A stretch of 15,275 nt of DNA from Candidatus Altarchaeales archaeon ex4484_96. Lineage in GTDB: Archaea > Altiarchaeota > Altiarchaeia > IMC4 > QMZM01. The notes beneath the pieces are model-generated. The model was not told the DNA's origin. It saw nothing but the letters and a program-made list of their open reading frames with translations, and ran no database searches. Location of the stretch: positions 1 to 15,275 of the forward strand of contig NJDH01000031.1 in the NCBI GenBank assembly GCA_002254405.1, read 5' to 3'. Shown in pieces: positions 7,115 to 13,930 of this stretch; the first letter of the stretch is position 1, and the number at the start of each line of letters is the position of its first letter. A program made the translations under genes and the position numbers.

Positions 7115-7651
7115 ATGGAATTGAGCGTAGGGGATGTGATGACCAGGGCTGTTATATACGTTAAACCCACACAAAACATTAAGAAAGTAGCGGAATTGAT
7201 GAAAATCCATGACATAGACTCTCTTTTGGTTATGGAAAACAAGAAAGGTGTGGGTATCGTAACCGACACGGACATCATAAGGAAGGTGGTTGCCGAGGGA
7301 ATAGACCCCTCAAACGCCCATGTAGGCGACATCATGACCTCGCCGCTTGTTACCATAAACCCCGAGGCGGACATAGATGAAGCAGCCAAGGAGATGTCAA
7401 AGCAACACATCAAGCGTCTTGTTGTCACCAAAAGAAACAACATAGTGGGCATCATATCAGAAGACGATATAGTCAACGTGGAGCCCGCTCTCAGCACACT
7501 CATACGAGAACACAACATGTGGAGCATCGAAGAGGTCACACCCATACCGGAAAGCCTCTCCGGCGTCTGCGAATCATGCAACAACTACTCCGAGGATTTG
7601 AAGATAAGAGACGGCCGGCTTCTCTGCGAGGAGTGCGTTGCACAGGTTTAA
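7115..7651 (+). CDS. Two-CBS-domain protein with C-terminal zinc ribbon
   Basis: The 178-residue protein has two CBS domains, roughly residues 4-58 (VGDVMTRAVIYV to GIVTDTDIIRKV) and 69-122 (VGDIMTSPLVTI to GIISEDDIVNVE), which together would form one Bateman module. After a linker, a zinc ribbon is formed by C152/C155 (CESC) and C171/C174 (CEEC). CBS pairs usually bind adenine nucleotides or S-adenosylmethionine and act as cytoplasmic sensors; the ligand cannot be read here. The zinc ribbon suggests contact with nucleic acid or protein. It is the first gene of a rightward pair: the next CBS gene begins 4 nt after this stop codon. It is divergent from tgtA across a 41-nt promoter gap. Domain calls are firm; the role is unknown. 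Confidence 0.9.
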   Translation: MELSVGDVMTRAVIYVKPTQNIKKVAELMKIHDIDSLLVMENKKGVGIVTDTDIIRKVVAEGIDPSNAHVGDIMTSPLVTINPEADIDEAAKEMSKQHIKRLVVTKRNNIVGIISEDDIVNVEPALSTLIREHNMWSIEEVTPIPESLSGVCESCNNYSEDLKIRDGRLLCEECVAQV

Positions 7652-7655
7652 TAAA

Positions 7656-8435
7656 ATGGTTTCTGTAAAAGAAATTATGTCAACCGACCCCTTATGCATT
7701 AAAGAAGAGGATATTCTAACGAAAGCCCAATCGATTATGAGGGAAACAGGATACAGGTCTCTGCCAGTCACAGACGAGCAATGCAACAGGGTTACAGGCA
7801 TATTATCCCGGGGCGATGCCTTGACTGTTAGCTCCAGGAAAACCAACGTAGAGGTCAGGGGCGTGATGAACCATAATGTGGTATCAACATCACCCGGCGA
7901 GGATATTTATGTTGCGGCCAGGAAATTAACCGACTCCAGGGTCAGACAGCTGCCTGTAGTGGATGATGAAGGCAGGCTGGAGGGCATGCTTTCTTCGATG
8001 GACGTGCTAGCCGCTTTCGTAGACCAAGGATATAAGACAACAAAAAAAACCATATCTCAGGTGATGAACCCGGATGTAATCTACTGCAGCGAAGACGATG
8101 AGGTCTCAAGACTCTGGAACATTATGGAGGAAAGCGGTTTCGGGGGGTTGCCTGTGGTGGACAGGAAAGGCAAAGTCAAGGGCATGATAACCCGCATGGA
8201 CATCCTCAGGAAGAGATCACTGCACATAGGCAAGGAATCAGGTAAAAAAAAGAAGGCGCAGGTTAAGAAGGCCATGACAGCTGACCCCACAACCATTAAA
8301 TCAGACACCGAAACGCTTAAAGCAGCTATCCTGATGGTTGAGAGCAAGATTATCAGGTTGCCTGTGGTAGACGATAAAGGCAAGCTTGTGGGTATCGTGG
8401 ACTCAGAGGACATTTTAAGAAGCTATTTATCCTGA
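7656..8435 (+). CDS. Four-CBS-domain protein
   Basis: The product is 259 residues from the ATG at 7656 and consists almost entirely of four CBS domains: about 3-60 (VKEIMSTDPLCI to GILSRGDAL), 65-118 (VRGVMNHNVVST to GMLSSMDVLAA), 129-182 (ISQVMNPDVIYC to GMITRMDILRK) and 203-258 (VKKAMTADPTTI to GIVDSEDILRS). A lysine-rich linker (KESGKKKKAQVKK) separates the third and fourth. An upstream ATG at 7638 would overlap the previous gene, but homology starts at VSVKEIM, so 7656 is preferred. No catalytic or DNA-binding domain is attached; two Bateman modules suggest an adenylate-sensing regulatory subunit acting on an unknown partner. It is cotranscribed with the preceding CBS/zinc-ribbon gene (4-nt gap). 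A T8 run follows the stop codon. Confidence 0.9.
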   Translation: MVSVKEIMSTDPLCIKEEDILTKAQSIMRETGYRSLPVTDEQCNRVTGILSRGDALTVSSRKTNVEVRGVMNHNVVSTSPGEDIYVAARKLTDSRVRQLPVVDDEGRLEGMLSSMDVLAAFVDQGYKTTKKTISQVMNPDVIYCSEDDEVSRLWNIMEESGFGGLPVVDRKGKVKGMITRMDILRKRSLHIGKESGKKKKAQVKKAMTADPTTIKSDTETLKAAILMVESKIIRLPVVDDKGKLVGIVDSEDILRSYLS

Positions 8436-8443
8436 GCAATTTA

Positions 8444-8451
8444 TTTTTTTT
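8444..8451 (+). terminator. T-run terminator after the CBS gene pair
   Basis: Eight consecutive T residues begin 9 nt after the stop codon of the four-CBS gene and precede serS. No strong hairpin is visible. Archaeal polymerase terminates at such oligo-T tracts. The same AT-rich stretch may also hold the serS promoter, for which I see no clean TATA box. Confidence 0.45.
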
Positions 8452-8476
8452 ATCTTATGTTAAACTATTTATTATC

Positions 8477-9979
8477 ATGGAATTCATTTTAGACGCAGTG
8501 CTTTATTTAAGCCAACCCCTTGAAGCTGAACTAGGTTCATTTTTATCGGAGGGAGCTAAGCTATTAGATAAGGGAGCCCCGAAAGGACAGGGTGCGGTTT
8601 TGGTTAACTGGCTTCTTGAGGGGGATATGCTGAAGCTTAAAATCAAGTCAGGCACTTATGTTCGACCACATGATGCTGTTTATAGATTAAGGAATTATTT
8701 GGCGGAAAAAATCGGGCGGGAATATAAAACAGGAATACGCTCGGTTAAGGGCGTTAGATACGAGATATCCTTTATGCTGGAGCATGAGCCTAAGGAAAAA
8801 ATAAGTATTCCATTCGTTAAGGAACTAAATTTTGAGGGTAAAACATGCCGTATTCTTTTATTAGACCTTGATGAGGTGTTTTTGAGAAACAACTACGTGG
8901 ACCGCATTATCTCTCTCATCAAGGAGAAGGTTGATGAACAGGCTTACGCCGGCAAGGATGAGCATCATGAGATAACCTGGTCTTCGCCTAAGAAAAAACA
9001 TGCTGGGAAGATAGACCCCACAGAGGAGATGAAAAAAAGAGGCTGGATAAAGCACAGAGGCCGGGGCCAGTGGATTTACGGCCCCACCGCTACGAGGATA
9101 ATCAAGACAATGGAGTCTATCGTGGAGGATAAATTGCTTAAATCTCTTGGGTTTACGGAGGTTATAATCCCTAAGGCGGTTACATGGGATGTCTGGAAAC
9201 GCTCAGGTCACGCTAAAAGCATATACAATGAAATCTATTACCTTAGCCCCCCTAAATCAAGGGACCCTGCTTACTGGGAGGAGGTGGTCGACTTATACCG
9301 TATCACGGGAGAGATTCCCCTCGATAAGATAAAGGAGAGGATGGATTACCCTATCGGCGGCGTCTCATATGCTCAATGCCCCCCGTTTTGGCCTTTGTTC
9401 TCTAATAAAACGCTTTCTTTGGAGCAGATGCCTGTTACTGTTTTTGACCGCAGCGGCCCTTCCATGAGATACGAAAGCGGGGGATTGCATGGTATTGAGA
9501 GAGTGGATGAGTTTCACAGGATTGAGGTTATCTGGATTGGAACATACGAGCAGGTTAAAGACTTACATCAAAAGATAATAGACCAGTATAGGTTGATATT
9601 CAATGATATACTGGATTTAGAGTGGCGTATGGCTTGGGTGACTCCGTGGTTTATGGCCCAGGAGGGATTGCACGGTCTCGCTGATGAAAAACACGTTGTT
9701 GGGACGGTTGATTTCGAGTCGTATCTGCCCTATAAGGGTTCGCGCAAGGAAAGCGAGTGGCTTGAGTTCCAGAATGCATCCAACAATGGCATGAAATACC
9801 CCCAGGGCTTCAACGTTAAATTAAGCGGTGGGCAGCAGTTGTATTCCGGGTGCACAGGTATTGGTCTTGAAAGATGGCTTGCTTCTTTTTTGGCGCAAAA
9901 AGGCCTTGACCCGGAATACTGGCCTAAGGCATTCAAGAAACGGGTTGGTGTTTTGCCTGAGGAATTTATTCTTCTTTAA
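8477..9979 (+). CDS. serS: Seryl-tRNA synthetase, type 2 (methanogen type, zinc-dependent)
   Basis: This class II aminoacyl-tRNA synthetase charges tRNA-Ser with serine in the cytoplasm. The 500-residue length and the sequence match the rare archaeal type described from Methanosarcina barkeri and Methanocaldococcus, not the common SerRS with an N-terminal coiled coil. The N-terminal domain (1-165) is the distinct tRNA-binding fold of this type. Catalytic core: GFTEVIIPKAVTWDVWKRSGH (motif 1 region, 225-245), motif 2 RYESGGLHGIERVDEFHR (331-348) and motif 3 GCTGIGLERW (458-467). The three residues that bind the active-site zinc in the M. barkeri enzyme (Cys306, Glu355, Cys461) correspond to C301 (YAQCPPF), E350 (HRIEVIWIG) and C459 (SGCTG). 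The stop codon abuts the convergent Dph2-like stop codon with no gap. The enzyme looks intact. Confidence 0.93.
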   Translation: MEFILDAVLYLSQPLEAELGSFLSEGAKLLDKGAPKGQGAVLVNWLLEGDMLKLKIKSGTYVRPHDAVYRLRNYLAEKIGREYKTGIRSVKGVRYEISFMLEHEPKEKISIPFVKELNFEGKTCRILLLDLDEVFLRNNYVDRIISLIKEKVDEQAYAGKDEHHEITWSSPKKKHAGKIDPTEEMKKRGWIKHRGRGQWIYGPTATRIIKTMESIVEDKLLKSLGFTEVIIPKAVTWDVWKRSGHAKSIYNEIYYLSPPKSRDPAYWEEVVDLYRITGEIPLDKIKERMDYPIGGVSYAQCPPFWPLFSNKTLSLEQMPVTVFDRSGPSMRYESGGLHGIERVDEFHRIEVIWIGTYEQVKDLHQKIIDQYRLIFNDILDLEWRMAWVTPWFMAQEGLHGLADEKHVVGTVDFESYLPYKGSRKESEWLEFQNASNNGMKYPQGFNVKLSGGQQLYSGCTGIGLERWLASFLAQKGLDPEYWPKAFKKRVGVLPEEFILL

Positions 9980-10642
9980 TCATGAACCGAGTATGATATC
10001 CAGTTCGCCCTCGTTTAGCACTGGTTTGTTGAAATAGTCTTCTACTATGCGGGGGCAGGCGGTGTTAACCCATGCATCGACTTCGAATGGGAGGACGTTG
10101 TCGGGCGTTAGCTCTGAGCCGGTGAAAATCAGGGCTCGGCGGCCGGCTGCCTCGATTTTTTCTTTGACATTTAATGCTTCATCCAGGTTGTATTGTCCTT
10201 CTTTGGTCGAAACCAGCACACCTATTATGTTAGCCTCGTATGCGAGCACTATTCTTGCCTTCCTTGCCTTGTTTAGTTCCATGATTTCTTCGCTGCTTAT
10301 CTGGTCTGCGAAATCGCTTAGTGGGTTGGCTACTATAACGGGCTTTCTTGTTATGTAGGCGACTGATAACGCATGGAATCTGCCGGAGCCTATGTATAAG
10401 TAGGCGTCCACGTCGTTTATTATTTTTTTGGCTGCTGTTATGTCGCAGCCCAGTATCTGGCCTCCTATTTTTGTTTTAATGGCTTTTTTCTCGAGTTTTT
10501 TTTTCACCCTGTCAAGCTGGTTTATGTGCTGTGCTGTTGTGAGAAGCCCGATGCTTCGGTAGTCGCAGATTAGTCTAAGCGATTTTTTTATTGCCTTATC
10601 AGGGCTTTTGGTGGAGTATGCGGGTATGAATATTTTTTTCAT
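9980..10642 (-). CDS. Short Dph2-like protein (diphthamide synthase homologue lacking domain 1)
   Basis: The 220-residue protein matches domains 2 and 3 of archaeal Dph2, the [4Fe-4S] enzyme that moves a 3-amino-3-carboxypropyl group from SAM onto a histidine of EF-2. Recognisable parts: IGLLTTAQHI (31-40), GGQILGCDITAA (60-71), YIGSGRFHALSVAY (83-96), GVLVSTKEGQ (141-150) and DAWVNTACPRI (189-199). In Pyrococcus Dph2 (about 340 residues) the cluster is held by three cysteines, one per domain; here C66 and C196 correspond to the second and third, and the first is absent because domain 1 is missing. The upstream sequence is a permease gene, so no displaced domain 1 lies next to it. The gene starts 5 nt after the second half-permease on the same strand. 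It could be a degraded Dph2, a partner of a full-length copy elsewhere, or a different radical-type enzyme. Confidence 0.8.
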   Translation of the reverse strand: MKKIFIPAYSTKSPDKAIKKSLRLICDYRSIGLLTTAQHINQLDRVKKKLEKKAIKTKIGGQILGCDITAAKKIINDVDAYLYIGSGRFHALSVAYITRKPVIVANPLSDFADQISSEEIMELNKARKARIVLAYEANIIGVLVSTKEGQYNLDEALNVKEKIEAAGRRALIFTGSELTPDNVLPFEVDAWVNTACPRIVEDYFNKPVLNEGELDIILGS

Positions 10643-10647
10643 CTTAT

Positions 10648-11148
10648 TTATTGCTTAATTATTTTATTTTTTGGGATTAATAGCTGCAATACTAATGCGT
10701 TGAGCACCGAGAAAACCAGGGTATAAGCTAGTAGTATCATCGTGTATGCGGCTCCGAAGTAGGCTATCATCAAAGGCAGCAGGGGTATTTTGATTGAGCG
10801 CGCGTATATGAGGGCTGTGAGAAGGGAATCACTCATCCCTTCTTTTCTCAGGTCCCGCAGAATCGGGTACCACACGTATATGGGGCCTGTGGAGATTATT
10901 CCCCCTGTTAAGGCGATAATCCACCCGCGCACTCCTGAACTGTGGCCTAAATATTTTTTCACGTACCCGGACTTAATCAATAGATTAGACAGGTACATCA
11001 AGATGAATACGAGCACCATCAGGGGTATTATGTTTGTTGTTAGTTGGATTAGGTGGTTTGTTGTTTTCTGAAAGCCGGGTTGGTCTGTTACGTAAAGCAG
11101 CAAATATGCTGTTAACATGATTCCCAGAAAAAACCATCCTGTTTTCAT
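10648..11148 (-). CDS. Half-size integral-membrane permease, second half (COG0701/DUF318-like)
   Basis: The 166-residue, very hydrophobic protein has about four membrane helices (roughly 5-21, 37-58, 73-97 and 122-157, the last possibly two). A conserved-looking core reads TGGIISTGPIYVWYPIL (81-97), and a polar segment SLLTALIYARSIKIPLLP (108-125) resembles the re-entrant loops of COG0701 permeases. Full-length members have about 300-350 residues and two related halves; here the halves are separate genes. Its start overlaps the preceding half by 4 nt (11145-11148), implying coupled translation in a 1:1 ratio. The substrate is unknown: the ArsP branch of the family exports organoarsenicals, but the CxC-type motif of that branch is absent. 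The permease call is fairly safe; the exact family is less so. Confidence 0.65.
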   Translation of the reverse strand: MKTGWFFLGIMLTAYLLLYVTDQPGFQKTTNHLIQLTTNIIPLMVLVFILMYLSNLLIKSGYVKKYLGHSSGVRGWIIALTGGIISTGPIYVWYPILRDLRKEGMSDSLLTALIYARSIKIPLLPLMIAYFGAAYTMILLAYTLVFSVLNALVLQLLIPKNKIIKQ

Positions 11149-11564
11149 TGCACCAGCCCCAGGCTTGCTACTGTAAGCAATGCCATGATAATGGATGATA
11201 TGAATGCTAGCAGGTTACGGTAGATGGCGTATTTTTTTCCGAGATATATTGATTCAGCCGGTATCTGCAGCACTCCGACGGTGACCCAGGCGATGATGAA
11301 TGCGGTTATCGCGTTCAGGCTGATTCCCTGGTTTAGTAGTTCGCCGCCGATTATGTAGCTGGTTAGGGGGTTGCCTATGGCCACGCTTCCGAATAGTGCG
11401 CCTATAATCGGGTCTGTTAGCTCGTTTTGGGTGAATAGCATAGTAAACAACTTGATTGGGATAAGGTTTAGAAAAAGGGATATGAGCATCATCACGCCCA
11501 ACAGTATTGGCAGCATGTTGTATATTGCTTTAGCGGTTTTTTCGGCTGCTTTCCCGTATTCCAT
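11145..11564 (-). CDS. Half-size integral-membrane permease, first half (COG0701/DUF318-like)
   Basis: The 139-residue protein has an amphipathic N-terminus (MEYGKAAEKTAKAIYNM) and about four hydrophobic segments (roughly 18-45, 53-74, 84-102 and 117-138). The loop GSVAIGNPLTSYIIGGELL (59-77) has the Gly/Asn/Pro pattern seen in pore loops of COG0701-type permeases and parallels the STGPIYVWYP loop of its partner. Both halves are much too short to be complete carriers, so a heterodimer is the simplest reading. It leads a tight group: the second half overlaps by 4 nt and the Dph2-like gene follows. It begins 39 nt after the wHTH-CBS regulator stop codon; ggatttaacc at 11585-11594 (read on the minus strand) could be an internal TATA box. 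Confidence 0.65.
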   Translation of the reverse strand: MEYGKAAEKTAKAIYNMLPILLGVMMLISLFLNLIPIKLFTMLFTQNELTDPIIGALFGSVAIGNPLTSYIIGGELLNQGISLNAITAFIIAWVTVGVLQIPAESIYLGKKYAIYRNLLAFISSIIMALLTVASLGLVQ

Positions 11565-11603
11565 ATATTATTTTTTATTTTCGGGGTTAAATCCTGAAGG
11601 CGG

Positions 11604-12473
11604 CTATTGTATCATCCGCAGCAGTATGTCTGTTCTTGTTATTATCCCAACAGGGTGGTTGTCTTTTGTGACTATCAGGCGGCCTACGTCGTATTTTTGC
11701 ATCCTGTTGATGCATGATATTATTTCAGAGTCTTCGTCTATTGTGTATACGTCTCTTATCCCGAGGTCTTTGGCTTTGGCTGTTTTTTTGCCTTCGGATA
11801 CTGCTTTGACTATCTCGGATTCTGTTAGTATGCCCACTAGTTTATCGTCTTCGATTATTGGGGCTCCGTTTATGTGGTTTCCGACAAGGCGTTTAGAGCA
11901 TTCCTGCAGGCTCATGGAGGGCGTGAGGCTGATTAGTTTCTTGGTTGATATGGACGATACTTTGCCCTGCGGTATGCTTGTTATGCTTCGGGCGTTGAGT
12001 AGCAGCTCTCTTTTGGTGTCGTCTCTTCCGATGACTTTCCCGCATACTATGACGTGGTTTACCGGGGTGGGGCCGATGAGTATCTCGTCTCCGTCGTCTA
12101 TTTTGCGTGTGTCTCCTAGAAGCGATATTATTACGCTGCAGGATTTCGGGTCTGTTATGTTTTTGAAGGTTATTTTTTGTGCGTATATTCCATCCAGTTT
12201 TTCTTCTTCCCGGTATATTGGCACTACAATCGGGTTTTCGATTGACGCCAGTCCAAGGGCTTCGTAGGCTTTCATCTCGGGGATGTATCCGCCCCGGGGT
12301 CCGGGCACTCCTTCAACGTAGTTTAATGCCCTGAGTGTTTGCATCTGGTTTCTTATGGTTCCGGATGACTTGTTTAGCTGTTTGGCTATTTCCTCTCCGC
12401 GTACTAGTTTCTTATCTTTTTCGTATATCTCTACCAGCACTTCCAGGATTTCTCTTTGTGTTGGTTGAATCAT
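11604..12473 (-). CDS. Transcription regulator: winged HTH, middle domain and two CBS domains (COG2524-like)
   Basis: The 289-residue protein begins with a winged helix-turn-helix (about 1-75: REILEVLVEIYEKD, EEIAKQLNKSSGTIRNQMQTLRAL, with the wing at GVPGPRGGY). A beta-rich middle domain (about 80-162) contains CSVIISLLGDTRKIDDGDEI and VNHVIVCGKVIGRD, as in the DUF293-type proteins of euryarchaea. Two CBS domains end the protein (about 175-225 and 238-289; GAPIIEDDKLVGILTESEI and GRLIVTKDNHPVGIITRTDIL). Archaeal proteins of this layout are predicted DNA-binding regulators that sense an adenylate-like ligand. It is the first of four co-directional genes and lies 39 nt upstream of the permease halves, so that operon is an obvious candidate target, though this is inference. 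No Shine-Dalgarno sequence is seen; an AT-rich block at 12482-12500 may be its TATA box. Confidence 0.88.
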   Translation of the reverse strand: MIQPTQREILEVLVEIYEKDKKLVRGEEIAKQLNKSSGTIRNQMQTLRALNYVEGVPGPRGGYIPEMKAYEALGLASIENPIVVPIYREEEKLDGIYAQKITFKNITDPKSCSVIISLLGDTRKIDDGDEILIGPTPVNHVIVCGKVIGRDDTKRELLLNARSITSIPQGKVSSISTKKLISLTPSMSLQECSKRLVGNHINGAPIIEDDKLVGILTESEIVKAVSEGKKTAKAKDLGIRDVYTIDEDSEIISCINRMQKYDVGRLIVTKDNHPVGIITRTDILLRMIQ

Positions 12474-12599
12474 TCTTAATGTTTAATTATTTTTTTATTT
12501 GATTGTTTTTAACTTAAATAGAAAATTTGTATTAATTAATCATGACAAATATAGTTGATTATATGGGATTAACCCTATAAAAACAAACACATAATCCAG
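12474..12599. other. AT-rich intergenic region between the CBS regulator and the FKBP gene
   Basis: This 126-nt gap lies between two leftward genes. Near the left end, AT-rich sequence (12482-12500) may be the promoter of the wHTH-CBS gene. Near the right end, an inverted pair ggatta (12568-12573) / taatcc (12592-12597) encloses an A5 run at 12579-12583, which is T5 on the minus strand and could end the FKBP transcript. I see no open reading frame or RNA gene. Confidence 0.45.
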
Positions 12600-13292
12600 C
12601 TAACTACCCCCCTCCTTGGTTTTCTGCGGATTACTCCAGGTCTCGGTATAAACAACATCCCCCACACCCAAATACTTAAACAACTCCGCGCTTAAGCTGG
12701 CTTTCCTAATTAGAAGATTTTTATCTTTATATACTTTTTCAGGCAGCTCTATTCGCACATCATCTTTTATTGTTTCTACCTTGAAGTCCTCTGTTGAATT
12801 AAAGCTTCTCTCTATTATGTAGTCTATTTTTTTCTTTTTGGTTTTTGCCTCGTCTTCGACTTTAACATCGAATACCACGGTTTTGCCTGCGAGCTCGTGG
12901 TTGAAGTCCACTCTCACACGCCCCCCGGAAACAGTCTGTATTCTCGCATGCTGGCCGTCTAATTCAACCGGCATCCCGGGTATTGGGGTGATGTTTTTCT
13001 TTTTGAACTCACCAAGCGAAACCAATCTCACAAGATTACTGTCTCTTACTCCATAGGCTTTCTCGGGGGAGATTGTCACTTTCTTTTCTTCTCCTTTTTT
13101 CATATCCTCTAATGCCTTATCCAATCCTTCTATCACCTGGTTTTCCCCGAGTATTACTGTGAGAGGCGAGTATATTCTTTTCTCGTTGTATATGCCTTTT
13201 TCGCGGGCTTTTTTCTCATCTGTTGTATCGTATATTTCCCCGTCTTTCACATTCGCGGTATATGATATCTTCAGTATTCTCTTGTCGGCCAT
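12600..13292 (-). CDS. FKBP-type peptidyl-prolyl isomerase/chaperone, long archaeal form
   Basis: The 230-residue length fits the roughly 26-kDa archaeal FKBPs such as the Methanocaldococcus one. The FKBP fold spans about 1-85 and 130-150 (ILKISYTANVKDGEIYDTT, PLTVILGENQVIEGLDKALEDM, GEEKKVTISPEKAYG). An insert-in-flap chaperone domain interrupts it at about 86-130 (PIPGMPVELDGQHARIQTV, GRVRVDFNHELAGK), including the DFNHELAGK signature of SlyD-like proteins. After a lysine-rich linker (TKKKKID) a C-terminal domain (about 155-230), found only in the long archaeal type, completes the protein. It catalyses proline cis-trans isomerisation and aids folding in the cytoplasm. No signal peptide or histidine-rich metal tail is present. 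It is divergent from the zinc-ribbon/TM2 gene across 86 nt. Its coding strand is purine-rich, unlike the flanking genes on the same strand. Confidence 0.92.
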   Translation of the reverse strand: MADKRILKISYTANVKDGEIYDTTDEKKAREKGIYNEKRIYSPLTVILGENQVIEGLDKALEDMKKGEEKKVTISPEKAYGVRDSNLVRLVSLGEFKKKNITPIPGMPVELDGQHARIQTVSGGRVRVDFNHELAGKTVVFDVKVEDEAKTKKKKIDYIIERSFNSTEDFKVETIKDDVRIELPEKVYKDKNLLIRKASLSAELFKYLGVGDVVYTETWSNPQKTKEGGS

Positions 13293-13299
13293 AGTATAG

Positions 13300-13323
13300 T
13301 AATTTAAATTATTCTTTTAAAAA
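13300..13323 (-). promoter_or_regulatory. FKBP promoter: TATA-like box and adjacent 12-bp palindrome
   Basis: On the minus strand, tttttaaaag (plus coordinates 13314-13323) is centred about 27 nt before the FKBP ATG at 13292, the spacing of a leaderless archaeal promoter. Between the box and the ATG lies a perfect 12-bp palindrome, taatttaaatta (13300-13311), which could be an operator or may simply reflect AT-richness. Confidence 0.5.
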
Positions 13324-13378
13324 CCCCTTCAATTGTATTAATTTGGTTTAACCTCTAATATTTTGACATACAAAAAAA

Positions 13379-13930
13379 ATGCCTGATGAGATAAGTGAAT
13401 TGGATGAGAGAATTATTGAGTTAGAGAAAGCAGAAGAGGGTGTTTTCTCGGTTTGCCCTAACTGCGGTTCTATTGATTTATCCGCTCCTCCAAGCTCGAA
13501 AGATGTTTTGGAGGCTGCTTGGAGCGGCATGTTGGATGGTAAGATTTTCTGCCGCAGCTGCGGTTATGAGGGTCTGCCGATTTTGTTCGATAAACATAGC
13601 TTGGATGAATATGAGCGTTTCAGGGCTTTCAGGGTGAAGGCTTTATCCGAGGGTGATGCTCTTGTTTCAGAGAATCCTGCATCAGACAGCCTGCATGAGA
13701 AACCTAATCCCGGGTTGTCGGCGTTGTTGTCTGTTTATATTTTTCCGGGTTTCGGGCAGCTTTATAATAATAAGCCGGTTAAGGCGTTGTTTTTTGTTTC
13801 TTTTCTTTTTCTCTTGCTCGGGTTTGGTTTATCTTATAGTGAGTTTTCTTTTGTGTTGTTTTTGATTCCCCTGGTTTATCTGGTTGCTGTTTTTGACGCT
13901 TACCGGGATGCTGGGAGGTTGGGTGTTTGA
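13379..13930 (+). CDS. Zinc-ribbon protein with C-terminal TM2-like membrane domain
   Basis: The 183-residue protein starts with a short charged helix (DEISELDERIIELEKAEE, 3-20), likely a small coiled coil. A zinc ribbon follows, with ligands C26/C29 (CPNC) and C58/C61 (CRSC), then a polar linker. The C-terminal part reads NPGLSALLSVYIFPGFGQLY (110-129), NKPVKALFF, two membrane helices (about 134-152 and 156-172) and VFDAYRDA. The PGxGQLY and DAYR elements are typical of TM2-type membrane domains. The function is unknown. The ribbon would lie on the cytoplasmic side if the short TM2 hairpin has both ends inside. The start ATG sits in an A-rich leader without a Shine-Dalgarno sequence. The next gene starts 1 nt into its stop codon, so the two form an operon and may work together. 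Confidence 0.8.
   Translation: MPDEISELDERIIELEKAEEGVFSVCPNCGSIDLSAPPSSKDVLEAAWSGMLDGKIFCRSCGYEGLPILFDKHSLDEYERFRAFRVKALSEGDALVSENPASDSLHEKPNPGLSALLSVYIFPGFGQLYNNKPVKALFFVSFLFLLLGFGLSYSEFSFVLFLIPLVYLVAVFDAYRDAGRLGV
13913..13919 (+). promoter_or_regulatory. Shine-Dalgarno sequence for the sequon-rich membrane protein
   Basis: The sequence gggaggt ends 10 nt before the ATG at 13930 and 13 nt before the ATG at 13933. It supports translation from one of these codons rather than from the in-frame TTG at 13927. It contrasts with the leaderless starts of first genes in the window. Confidence 0.6.

Noticed and set aside
11371..12267. 298-codon plus-strand open frame opposite the CBS regulator and permease
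   Set aside because: It is antisense to genes with clear wHTH, CBS and membrane features; its Ser/Pro/Ile-rich product has no recognisable domain, and long antisense frames are favoured by this region's codon bias.
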